From: Mytilisepta virgata
Lineage: Eukaryota > Mollusca > Bivalvia > Mytilida > Mytilidae
DNA: 64,000 nt
NCBI GenBank assembly: GCA_028015205.1
Contig: JAPWFG010000023.1
Coordinates: 124,001-188,000, forward strand
Reading direction: 5' to 3'
Below, piece by piece: positions 1 to 12,500 of the stretch. The notes below the pieces were generated by a model. It did not search any database, was not told the origin of the DNA, and was given only the letters and a program-made list of their open reading frames with translations. Each line of letters starts with the position of its first letter. Within the stretch, counting starts at the first letter, position 1. Position numbers and translations under genes: made by a program.

Positions 1-119
1 CTCCTAAAATTTGTTTGCAGGGGATATAAAATGGATTATTGAAATTAAATGTTCAAGTCCTCTGCTTGATGTTTATGCTCTTCTTTATGTAAACTATTGA
101 CAATGTTATACAATTATTT

Positions 120-610
120 TAGGAGGCTTACACTGAGGTCTAGTAGGCCTTGTTCAAACTGAGTTCTAGTCTCCCAAGCTTCACAATTAGTCTAGTCTGC
201 TTAGACTTTACTAAGGTCTAGCCTGCAGAGATTAATACTAAGAATGCTTGGGTACCGATGGTATACATTGTGGTCAAGTCTGCTGAGGTCAAGCCTGTTA
301 AGGTCATACATATGCCTAATCTGTTGAGATCCATACTGAGTCTAAGAATGCTTTAGTTTACACCAAGTTCTAGTCTGCTCAACTTCATATTAATGAAGTC
401 TTGCCTTGAGAGGTTCAAACTGAGATCCAGTCTGCTGAGGTTCATACTAAGGTCAAGTCTGCTCGATTTCTTAAAGAAGTCTTATTTTCTGAGGTTCATA
501 TTGACATCTTGGCTATTGAGATCCATACTTATTACTGAGGTCTAAATCTACAGAGTTTCATATTGTAATCTAGTCTGGAAATGTTCGTACTAAGGTTCAG
601 TTTTTCTAGA
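120..610. repeat. Degenerate ~29-bp minisatellite
   Basis: Diverged tandem copies of a unit around TCTGCTGAGGTTCATACT with recurring GGTCTAGTCTG and GGTCAAGTCTG blocks. Old and eroded. It lies in the ODF2 intron or 3' region. Confidence 0.7.
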
Positions 611-620
611 TTCATACCCT

Positions 621-1482
621 ATGTCATCCCTGGTGTTAACTAATGCAGTCATGTACTATTTTAATCCGAACAACACTCATTTGTGACTTAATTTGTTGCT
701 GGCTAACTTTTGTAGATTCATAATTCACTATTAGGCCAAATAAAAAAATACATGTGTTTAGGGTAACACACTGAAAAAAGTTAGGTAGGGTAGGTAGGGA
801 AATTTTTTTTTTACATTAATTTTTTTAGTTAGGTTGTATACTGGAGTCACCTTGACTTTAACAGTGCTTGTTGAAGAAAGGTTATAAAAAATTTAGGGTA
901 GGCACTAAAAATTAGGTAGGGTTGGGTTAACCTAAACACAACTATATTTTTTTTAGGCCTTATTTATAACTTGTTTCTAAATTCTGTATTTAAATTATAA
1001 TCCATCTTTATACAAATGGACTAAATATACTAGGTACAAAAAACCTTTATTAGCATCCTATGTTAATTTTCTAGATTTAAATTAAGAAAATATCTCTTTC
1101 AAATTAGGTCATACATGTATATGGATGGCCTAAAAGCACAGATTAAAAGCCTAAGTTAAAATGACACTACTCAAAAATCATGAAAAGATTAAAAGAAACA
1201 TGTGATAGTATACATGGTATAGGCAAGCAAGAAATGCAACTTGTCATTATTGATGTTAAAATTGATGCAAACCCTGCACCAATTAGAGAGCTGCACTAAG
1301 ACTAAGGTTTGGTTTATTGGAATTTAAAGACACATTCAGGTCCCTTATTCACAAACATTTGTATGACTAGATTGGACTGGTTCCATGATGTCGACAGAAC
1401 GAAGACATTGAAAATCAGAAATCAGATCAGACTAATTTTGGTCATACGAATATTTGTGAAATGTTCAAGTTGGACCCTGCAC
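621..1482. other. No feature seen
   Basis: AT-rich intronic sequence. Only short GTAGGTAGGG-like motifs around 780-800 and 900-930 stand out. No exon or intact mobile element recognised. Confidence 0.5.
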
Positions 1483-1695
1483 AGATGGCTATTTTGAAGC
1501 CAATTTTTATTGGTGGTAAGACAGAGTACCCATGGAAGATCAATGACCCTTGGTAGGCAAAATTGCAATCCTTATCTAGTATGATCAGTGTCGAGTAAAC
1601 CTTGCCACCAATTGAATTTTAACCTCAATGTTGACAGGCTTGTGCTATCAGTTTGCCAGGAAACTACCTAGACCCACCACTTGGTCATGAGGCCC
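1483..1695 (-). mobile_element. Degenerate tRNA-headed SINE (family A)
   Basis: Eroded relative of the copies at 18296, 38898 and 58069. The shared blocks CAATTTTTATTGGTGG, GGCAATCCTTATC, GTTGACAGGCTTGTG and ACTACCTAGACC are in the same order. No target duplication is recognisable. Confidence 0.6.
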
Positions 1696-2459
1696 AAGCT
1701 ACACTAAAGGAGATAACTTTTGTAGGTTACATCATGAGATGGCATATGTCCTAGATTCTCATTCAAACTTTGGTAAAAATAAAATCGGAATGGGCAGACA
1801 TAGATCTTAATTTCATTTATTGACCATTCCTGATTCTTTTTCCAAATTATGAATACAAATTACCATCTGTTCTACACAACAGCAATACATAAAGATAATT
1901 AGGGAATTACAGGCCCTGGACAGAAAAAGAATCATGGGTATGGAGTAAAATTTTAAGATACCATCCTATCTTTGAATTGAACACAACAAAAACATACATC
2001 TAGTTGTCACCATGTTTATAAATTCTTTGATACCCATAAGATGTGCACATTTCGTCGATTTACGACTCATCAGTTGTGCTCAAGGCCTAAAATGTTGAAA
2101 ACCAATACAATAATCCAAAGTGCTGAAGAGCAAATTCGAAAGTGCCAAATGACCAAAAGAGCTAAAGCCAAAACCATATAAGGACAGAGTTACGCACGAG
2201 GGAGATACTCCTTAGTTTTCACAAATTTAATAGTTTTTTTACAGTAAATTTTAAGTATCAATCATTCAATGTTCTTGTATGATAATACTGAATCACAGCA
2301 GATTGCTTGAAAAATAATTCACTGCAGTATGAACACATCATATTAAAATTTTTCTACTATAAGTCAAAAGTATATAATATAAATAGATGTTTAATATCAA
2401 GGAAGAAATATAATAACATGCTGTCTGTACCTTACTGAATCTGTTCTGAAAACATTTCA
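1696..2459. other. No feature seen
   Basis: AT-rich intronic sequence without a recognised exon or repeat. Confidence 0.45.
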
Positions 2460-2765
2460 TTTATTTATAAATAATTTAATACTGGATGTAACGCATCATT
2501 TGATTGGTCAATTTTTTTCCATCTATCATATCATACCGTTATTCTAAATTTTCTTTTCTACTATGACGTCATTAAAGGGAATCCCGACATTTTAGACGTC
2601 AAAACAACTGTTGGAATTATATTATAAGGATTGACAGTAATTTTGTTTTCAGTCTATTTGAAATAACTTCAATGCCCATGGTACACACGTGGGTTATTTA
2701 GTGTGCACCATGTGACTGAGGTTATTTCTTCATAGACTGAAAAAAAATTACAGTCAATCCTTAAA
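2460..2765 (-). repeat. Dispersed repeat copy A with internal inverted repeat
   Basis: Contains AAGGATTGACAGTAATTTTG at 2627 and its approximate inverse near 2760, enclosing GTGCACCATGTGAC-type sequence. Read on the minus strand, the rest matches, block by block, the copy at 3741-3966 plus 5072-5118. Confidence 0.7.
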
Positions 2766-3434
2766 GAACTTTGTGTATTGTTGCTTTATGTTGTGGAACA
2801 AATATTTTTAAATCCACTAAAATCAGGCAATATTATACTGTTTAGTTCTATACTAAAGACAGTAGTTTCTCTGTCAGAATGTTTGGTGTCCCTGGTAGTT
2901 CATAAATTGATTCCTTGGTGATAAAAAATTGCTTTGCTATAATATTACAAATTCCAAACAAGGACCACGTATTTCCGGAAATTCAACATGATTCAAACTT
3001 CAGGAATTAAAACTTGCAGGCGTTCATCAACATCACATTTGTATGTGGTAATGTCATATTTAATGCAAGAATTAATAAATTGTTCACAGAAAACAAAAAA
3101 ATCTGCTCTGGTTAAAAATTCGATCTGTCAAAGCATTGGAAGGTCAATAAATAATTGCGAAAAAAGGTATTGTTTATGTTTACATTTTAGAGACCTTATT
3201 AAGATGTTCCCCAGAATGATTTTACTGTTTATGTGTGGCATTCACTACACAATGCAGTAACATATATTTACTTCTCTAATTCTGTAAGGTCCTGACCCGT
3301 TTTTAATTTTAATAAACAAAAAATTGACTGAATTTTAGCAAAAATGACATAAGATGACATTGATGACTATTTGATGACAATGCTGCACAGGCATCACAGT
3401 AAGAAATTCTGTACTAAATGCACACTATTATTAC

Positions 3435-3570
3435 CTTTAATCGTTCATTTTCTTCCCTTAAGTCAGAAACCTCCTGCTGTTTTTCTCGTAAATCCCGAAC
3501 AATTGTATCTGTATGAGATTTTGAGGAATGTTCAACTCTACCCATCAGAGCCTCAACTTCACCAAGTCTT
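3435..3570 (-). CDS. ODF2: ODF2 exon 12 (last exon in window)
   Basis: 136 bp, acceptor ttttgcag, donor gtaata. One base completes Thr524; it then encodes residues 525-569 ending ENERLK, the same tetrapeptide context (LENERLK) as vertebrate ODF2. It ends in phase 0. The following exon is not in 1-3434. Confidence 0.9.
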
Positions 3571-6500
3571 CTGCAAAATATAAGCATAATACCACAATAG
3601 CTGCTGCCAACAGTTTTGAAAATCACATAAATTTTAATATGTCAAAAACTTTCCTTGCTTTGTGAGTGAAAATTGCCTCCTGGCAAATAAAAAGTTGCCC
3701 TAGCAAATGTAACATTCAGATGTACTGATGTTTTATATTTAAGCATTGACTGTAATTTTTTTTTGGTCTACGAAGGAAAAACCTCAATCACGTGGTGCAC
3801 ACTAAATAACCTGCATAGCAGGTTATTTGAAATTGTGCACCAACTGCACTGACGTTATTTTGCATAGACTGAAAATAAAATTTAATTCAAACAGTTGTTT
3901 TGATGCCTAAAATGTTGGGATTCCCTTAAATTACGTCACAGTAAAGAAAATTTAGTCTATGATATAAAACAAGAATGTGTGTCCACAGGACACGATGCCC
4001 CGTTGCACTATCATTCTCTATGTTCAACGAAACCCCAATTTGACATGCTATTGAGACAGATCACATAATAATGAACATTTGTACTAAGCTGATGTGACTA
4101 CAACTTCACCCTAAACTACCTTCACCAAAAACTTTAACCTGAGAATGAACTGTTTCCACACTATCATATTCTATGTTCAGTGAACCATGAAAATGGGGTC
4201 AAAACCTTAATTTCGCATGCAAATTAAAGACCTATAAGAAACATGTATACTAATAGTTTTAAGCTGATGTGGCTACAACTTCACCCTAAACTACCTTCAC
4301 CAAAAACTTTAACCTTAGAATGTACTGTTTCCACACTATCATATTTCTATGTTCAGTGAACAATGAAAATGTGGTAAAAATCCTAATTTGGCATGCAAAT
4401 TAGAAAGACCACCTTATAAGGAACATGTGTACTAAGTTTCAAGTTGATGTGACTACAACTTCACCCTAAACTACCTTCACCAAAAACTTTAACCTGAGAA
4501 TGAACTGTTTCCACACTATCATATTTCTATGTTCAGTGAACCATGGAAATGGGGTCAAAACCTTAATTTTGCATGAAAATTAGAAAGACCTATAAGAAAC
4601 ATGTGTACTAAGTTTCAAGATGATGTGACTACAACTTCACCCTAAACTACCTTCACCAAAAACTTTAACCTGAGAATGAACTGTTTCCACACTATCATAT
4701 TCTATGTTCAGTGAACCATGAAAATGGGGTCAAAACCTTAATTTCGCATGCAAATTAAAGACCTATAAGAAACATGTATACTAATAGTTTTAAGCTGATG
4801 TGGCTACAACTTCACCCTAAACTACCTTCACCAAAAACTTTAACCTGAGAATGTAATGTTTCCACACTTTCATTTTTCTATGTTCATTGAACCACGGGAA
4901 ATGGGGTCAAAACCCTTATTTGGCATGCAAATTAGAAAGTCCTCATTTTAAGGAGCATGTGTACAAAGTTTCAAATTGATGTGACTACAACTTCACCAAA
5001 AACTTTAAACTGATGCGGGACAGAGAGACTGACAGAAAAACATAATGCCCCTCTACTATCATAGGCATAAAAATTTGACCAATCAAATGACGTGTTACAT
5101 CCATATTAAATTATTTGGCAATGTTGACAAGTTAGTTGATAAGCTTCGCATCTTGCTGAGCTGTTACCCCTCCTGACTTGTGTCAGTATTCCAGCAATAA
5201 CTTGTGCGTATTTTGAGCATTTGTCAGTATAAAAAAACATAGACATCTTGCAGTTAGTATACACCTTTTTCATATTATTGAAGACCTCCTGGTCATATGA
5301 AGAAGCAATTATTGGTCAATTTCCTGTCTATTCTCATTTACATCCACCCGAGATAGTTAAATTTTCGATTTTCAACACGCGAGCCTTTAGCGACGTGTTA
5401 AAATCTAAAATTTAACTATTGAGGGTGGAGAAATTCCATAACTCACGAGTAAATTGAAGGAGAATCTGTTTCTCCTATGATTTTCGACAAAAACCTCAAG
5501 TAAATGTCGTTGCTATGTAGTTTGTTTACATAGACGTCATTTCGGGACTTCTCTAGTTTATCGTTCCAATAACTGCAGAAAAAAGGGCGGTAATTCCCAC
5601 GTAGATATTTAATCACCGGGAAGTGGTTAAAGATATTATGTATTTTTATCCCACCGATTAAACAAGTCAAGAATAGGAGAAACTATATTATTTCATAAGC
5701 AATGATTAGTGAATATTAGTTGTGTGCTTGTAAGCATTTCAGCATCCATTTCATTTGGTATATGCTAAATCTCCTCAGGTTCTCCACGATAAAAGAGTAA
5801 GTAGCTAGATACATACATAACTAAATTTATAACAACTTTTCGGAGGATATATACTCATTTTGATGCTTAAAGAACTAAAATATAGGATACAGGTAAGCTT
5901 CAAACACTGATAAATGATGTCATAAATACATGTGTAAAGGTAGAGTTTTTCTGATGATGGACTTAGCTGGGAATAATCGCTTCGCAAACAGTAAGTAACA
6001 AATATTTTGTGAATGTTGATCCTTAAGAGGATTGACTGAAACTGCTTCTTGTTATTTCTGCTGTGTGGTTCATGGTTCTTAACATTTTTAATTCACGAGT
6101 AAATGACCATTTCAGAGAAATGTAATGCAATATCTTTGTTTTTTGTTCAAAAGAACCTTAAGGATGCTCACTGGTCATGTTTTGGTCTTTTTGTCAGATT
6201 TTCGGAATCCTCAGGTTTTATCCATTTCTTAAACATCATGAAATTTTTTGCCTATGAACCCCCATTTTTTCTTTTATATTTTATATTATAATTTAATCGT
6301 ATATACCTTAAAATGGTATTTGACAAAATTTTATGAAATCCTTTTTATTTTTTCATACATCTTTGAGAGACTGAAGTTGTCAATGCAAAGACAATGAAAA
6401 ATCCAGAGAAAACCCATTTCCTGCAAATTTTCAAGGCCTTATAGCTCTAAAATGAGCACATGAACCTATATTTTTTTCTTACTTACTTGTTTACTATTCA

Positions 6501-9500
6501 TATGTTCTCTCAAACTAAAACACCTACTTTAAATCCTATTTATTTCCTATTAGACCAGCGATCATCCTTAAAGAATTAATCTTAAATTGTGAGATATGGA
6601 AATACCGAAATTGTCTATTGTACAGCCTACCATTTTTATACTATTGTCAGTCAAAAATATATGGAAAACTGAACAGAGATTTAATGTTATAAAGAAATGG
6701 ATTAATTCTTATTTGGAAGCAACCATTTAATTTTTTAGACGTAAAAAAGTGACCTTTTGTGCAGGCATCCATGAGTCATTGTATTTAATAATTTAGTAAC
6801 TTTTGTATATCACAATATGCTTCCATTTGATCCCATAGTTTTAAATTTTTCCTTTTCACCACATTTTATGCCTTAATTTTCAAAAAAAATTCCAAAAATC
6901 AAATGGTTGTTTCCTAATTCTTAATAGGCACTAATGCCAAATGTTAATTCGCACCAGAAGTATACACCAGATTTATTAAGCACCCCATAAAGGCTTGTAC
7001 TGCTTAGCTGATATATATTTGCCAATTACAAACAAGACAAATAATTTTTAAACTATAAACAGATTAACATATAAGTTGCTATCTGAAAAATTGCCCCAAT
7101 TTTTTTTAAATGCTTCACCTAAAGGTGCAGAAGATAAAGGGTAAGGATTGTGTACTCATTTAATTAGTTTAACTCTTTAACTGCCACATCTTTAATATAC
7201 TTCTCCCAGATTTTTCTCAGTCACTAATGCAGTTTTACTGGCAACTTAAATATTTAACCATGAAATTCTGATTTGACAGCAGCAGCTCATCAACAAATAT
7301 AAAGTATTTCTATTTTAATGGTTCACAAAAAAGGTCTAAAATATAGTGAAATAATAAAAAACTATCGGTCATCTGGCAAATTTATGCCATACTACAAGTA
7401 GCCTCTGCTTTATAAATTAGTTTTTTATTCAGTTTTGACAAAATTCAAAACAAGCTTCATTAAGCTTATCCTGATATTATTACTGCCAACAACAAAATAA
7501 TTTAGCTATAGTGAAAAGTATGCTAACTACATGAAAAGCGTGTCATTACAAAACTTAACATGTGTCACATTTCAACAAATGAAAACTGTGCACAAAATGT
7601 ATGATAAATGAAGATAAATTCTTGTAAAAGCTGTTCTAAAGTGTGGCATGCTATAAAATATATCCAAGGATAAAATTAAATTCAAAAATAAAAAAGACTA
7701 AAATTTTCCTAATAATACTAAATCTGCCTACAGGTGATATGTAACTACATAGGAAAGGTCTCTACTATAATGATTCTAGATTTCATTTTAAAAGCTGCTT
7801 AATAACAATCCTAGAAAGGCTTAAATATGCTGCAAAGGAAATATTAATTAGAAATGTTCATGGGGAGATAATCATTGAAATTATCTCCCTTTTGCACACA
7901 AGTCTCAAAACCGTGCAGCACTTACGTTTTCAATGCCGAATTTTCTGCTAATATTTGCGCTTTTTCCTTGCACACTTTATCGTATCTTGGATGGATCTGT
8001 TCAAGCTGAGAACGTAACTCCTCAAGATGGGCTTCTTTGTCCAGAAGTTGTGAATTTAACTGCTCGAGAGCATCCTGACTTTTTGTGGCTCTCTGTTTCT
8101 GAACTCTAAACATGAAAATTATGATAATCCGTTGAAAGGATATTTTTTTTAATCAAAGCAAAAAACGCCTAAAAATTTTCTAAAATTCTTAAAACTTATT
8201 TCATGAATAATGAAAATTCCCGATACCAATATCAAACCATAGTTGTGTATTAAGTTAGTACATGCACATATATGTATTTAGACAAATTGTTTAAGATATA
8301 TCGTTCTATTTATCCTGCCACCAAAAAAAAAAAAAAAAAACAAAAAGTTACTTCCACTCCCACAATTATTTCACACTGATTACTGATTTTATAACCATAA
8401 CCGGTTAAAAACAATTAATATTAATGTGAAATCTTTATCAACAATTTCTACATTTTCCATAGATGCTAATGTCTGATATATTAAGTATCAGTCATACAAA
8501 AGCCTTCAGCTGTGATACTGAAAATATCAGCATGAACAGAAGGTATATCAGGTTCACTGCGACAGCGAAGGCAATTTCAGTCTTAACCTTCAATCTGCTG
8601 TTATTTTAATTTATCAATATATTTGTAATTTAAATATTTTTATTCTGCTAGACTGAAATATCTTTTAATCAATTCCAAAATTGCCACAAAGATTAATAAA
8701 GCAAATAAAATTTTTGTGTGGATAGTGATATTTTTATAGTGACAACAATTATCATGCTCAATATTTTTATAGTGACAACAATTATCATGCTCAATATTTT
8801 TATAGTGACAACAATTATCATGCTCAATATTTTTATAATGACAACAATTATCATGCTCAATATTTTTATAGTGACAACAATTATCATGCTCAATATTTTT
8901 ATAGTGACAACAATTATCATGCTCAATATTTTTATAGTGACAACAATTATCATGCTCAATATTTTTATAATGACAACAATTATCATGCTCAATATTTTTA
9001 TAGTGACAACAATTATCATGCTCAATATTTTTATAGTGACAACAATAATCATGCTCAATATTAGGATATTTTTTTCTCATGCATGCAGCTTTTGTTAATA
9101 AAATTCTTGCCATGAAGAATTTTTCAAGCTTTGTCAATTAAATAGTTATGCCAAACATACAAAATAAAATTTGGCTCTTCTTCCAAATAGAAGCATTAGC
9201 TACTAGCAATCAAAAAGTCAAAGCACTTTTATAAAAAATGGATAATTAACCTTTGTTCGAAACTAGATAAAAAGTTGACAATTTTCAAATATTTTTCGGC
9301 CTTTTTATCACTGATGTTTAATTTTCCACTGTCACTAAACGAAACTCAAAACTTTATTTTCTAATTTCCTTCTCATAATTCTATCAGAAACAAAATTTCA
9401 AGGGAGGCTATTCATGAGAATAACAGGATGTCAGTTACAAGGGAGGTAACTAGGATGAAACATGCAGTATTCTGTTGTTATTTTTACCTTGTAGCTTTCT

Positions 9501-12500
9501 TTAAAGCTTCCTTGTCCCTTTCAGCTTTATCTTTGGCTTTAGCTAACATTTCTGTCAAGTGTTCTATTTCTATTTTGTCCTGAGCTCTGGAACTTTCTAC
9601 TGTCTAAAATAAAATTCAATCAGTATATACAAAAGAATTAAAATTCATAAGGTTTGTAACTATCAAAATTGTACTAGTTTGACAAAATGTTAGTAAAAAA
9701 ATCATGCATGTGACATAAATGTATAGTATATCATACGTGTACTAACATGCTGAAATATATATTGCTAGCTTTTCCAGAAGCCATCCCAATTACTTTTTAA
9801 CACTGGTTCTGCCCCCTTCCCCTCCAACATTAACTATGGTAAACTAACAACAAGATTTTTCTGTTGAAAAATCTGGTCAAAATTTCTAAAAATGAGGAAG
9901 GAGGGATTGATAAAAAAAGACTGCCATTAGCATTTACAAAAGAAAAACTTTTTTATTCACAAAAGAACACAATGACATGTTTTAAAAAACACAAAATGTC
10001 GAGTTCTGTTTAATGAATTGTGCAGACTGTTCATGAATGATGCAATCTGATATATTTACAGAATTCCCATTTTGTTTGGTTACTAAATAGCCAGCTTCGC
10101 TAAATCTATTGCTTTCATATTCATTTTATTTACTAAAAATAAATATTTTAAATGTCTTCATTTTATTTGTCTTATTAGAATTTACCACCTTTTTTTGGTT
10201 CTCTAGATTGTTTTTATTCAATTTATACCACTGTATTTGTAACAAAGGGATACTGTTAATTTGGCAGTACAGAACTGTTAAACACTTACCCTCACTTGTA
10301 CAGCCATTCTGTTGCAATCTGCCTCTTTCTGACGTAGTTGTTTTTGTAGGTGCGCCCGTGTTTGTTCGATCGAGTTTTGTAGTCCTGACAAAGTGCTTAT
10401 CTCCTCCTGGATAAATGTAAGTTGTTACATGTGATACTATTATTGAAAGTGAATTAGAAATGTCTTCCAATTATCTATTTTTACAATCAATACCTCCAGT
10501 TGATCCTAATAACTGAAAACAACAAGGCTTTCTGTCTGCACAAAGAATAATTTAAATGTTTGATACTGGAACAACTAATTTGCAACCTTTGTATGTGAAA
10601 TGGCATTGCAATAGTGGGTCCTCGAGACTTTTATTTTTTAAAAATGTTTAACAAGTTCAGTTTTCAGCTGGGACTACGCAGCACAGATTTAGTATACATT
10701 TTTGTACTTTGCTTCAATTTACCTTTTTTTTAAATTCTGCGCTATATGCAATTAATCTTCATAGCATTACTTGGTGGTCAAAAATATAAGCAAATTAGGC
10801 TCTCTATTAAATATCATTGCTTTTATAAAGAACTAAGACTAGAAATTACTAACAGTTAGAAACTATAGATTAATCAAGAAAAATTTTGACATGCTAAAGT
10901 TACAATTCATTTCTGGAAGTGCTTACCCTTTCGGATCACCATGGTTCACTCCATAGGTTTTATAGTTTAAAGTTTTTCTGTTGAATTTCGATTCAGATAT
11001 TTTTGTTCTTTTTCAATTAAAAAACTAAACCCTTTTTCTATAAATTTTCATGTCCATAATATAAAAAGTTCAAATTTCAATTTTTAGTGCAGTTCATCGA
11101 TTTTTATATTTGTTTCAAACAGCAAAATGATATACTGTAAATTCAGATATTATGTGAAGTTTTAATAAGGGCTATTCCACTAAAATGAATGTGGGAGGGT
11201 ATGAAGGGAAGTTTTATTACAAAACATCGGTCCTAGGTCAATTTTAATGTGTGCCTATCAGATGTATGTAAAGTTATCTAAAAAAAAGTTTGTAGGTTTT
11301 GCCATATTTGGGTATATTTTGGAAGTCCATTCCTTCCTTCCCAAATTCATTTGAATGGAATAGCCCTAAACGCAATGCATTTTGGGATAGCATATCATAA
11401 ACTATCAAAATTTGCAACAGTTTCTGAATTTACAGTGAATTATCTGCATGACTTGATTCAAAAACATGTTTATGTCCCAAATGAATGCACAACACAAAAT
11501 TTTAAGAATATTAAGTCACAGTCTGGTCATCCTTTAATAAAGTCAGTTTATTCAAGCTATAGACTATACAAACAATGTATTCTTCATTAAAGCACATGTT
11601 TTATTATCCACACTCCACCATGTAAAACAGGTAATGCTAGAAAGACGGCACAATTTTTAATTTCTCAGTGAAAGCTAATTTAAACAACAATAAACTATGT
11701 TAAATTTGTATCTAGAAGAATTACTCTTTACAAAGAATCTTTGTCTTAGATGCTTACAAAAATTGCAGTCATCTTTTCAAACAAATTTTTTTTTCTTCTG
11801 ATATCTTATTAAGTATTTTGAATATTTAGCGAAACAGTAAATTTTTTAATAAATATTAAATTTGCCCTTTAATCCCTGAGAACCCCAAGGGGTTCAACTG
11901 CACTTAAGTCAAGTTTAATCCATGTTGAAAGTAGCAAAACTGAGTCTATATCAACTTATTGCACCATCTTTCCAACATAACTGTTTGCACATGGTGCACT
12001 CTGACTTACATCTTTTTCTCTAAATTTCACCTGGTCACAAACAATTAAACCATATGTATATTATTTCGGAAGTTGTCACAGTAAATTCAGATACCATTGT
12101 ATTCGCTTATTATTGCAAATGTTTGAATATTGACAATAAAATGGGATTTATTACCATAAACATGGATATTTTGGTTTTGGTAATATGCCCCCCCCCCCTT
12201 TTTGGTAAAAACATTTGAAAAAGAACCAAAAAATTAATTTATTATTTTAACAATGGAAAAGCAAAATCCATACAAAATTTTATCAAAGACATTTTTAAGA
12301 GATTTTTCCCCCAAATAAGTAATGCATTATATGAAATGAACTCATCAGACAAGATGTCTATTTAAATAATGCACCTTCCAATCAATTCTTAAATGCAAAG
12401 AACCAGGATTTTACTTTAGGAAGGGTATAAATCTAAACTATTTGCAGAAAATTGTGCATATTTTGGATTATTTTAAAGCAAAATCAAACCTTTTGAAAAT

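Noticed and set aside
3371..3583. Plus-strand open frame of 70 codons
   Set aside because: Antisense shadow of ODF2 exon 12.
8640..9137. Long repetitive open frames on both strands (165, 121 and 126 codons)
   Set aside because: They are produced by the 33-bp minisatellite, whose period is divisible by three. No start context, splice signals or protein similarity.
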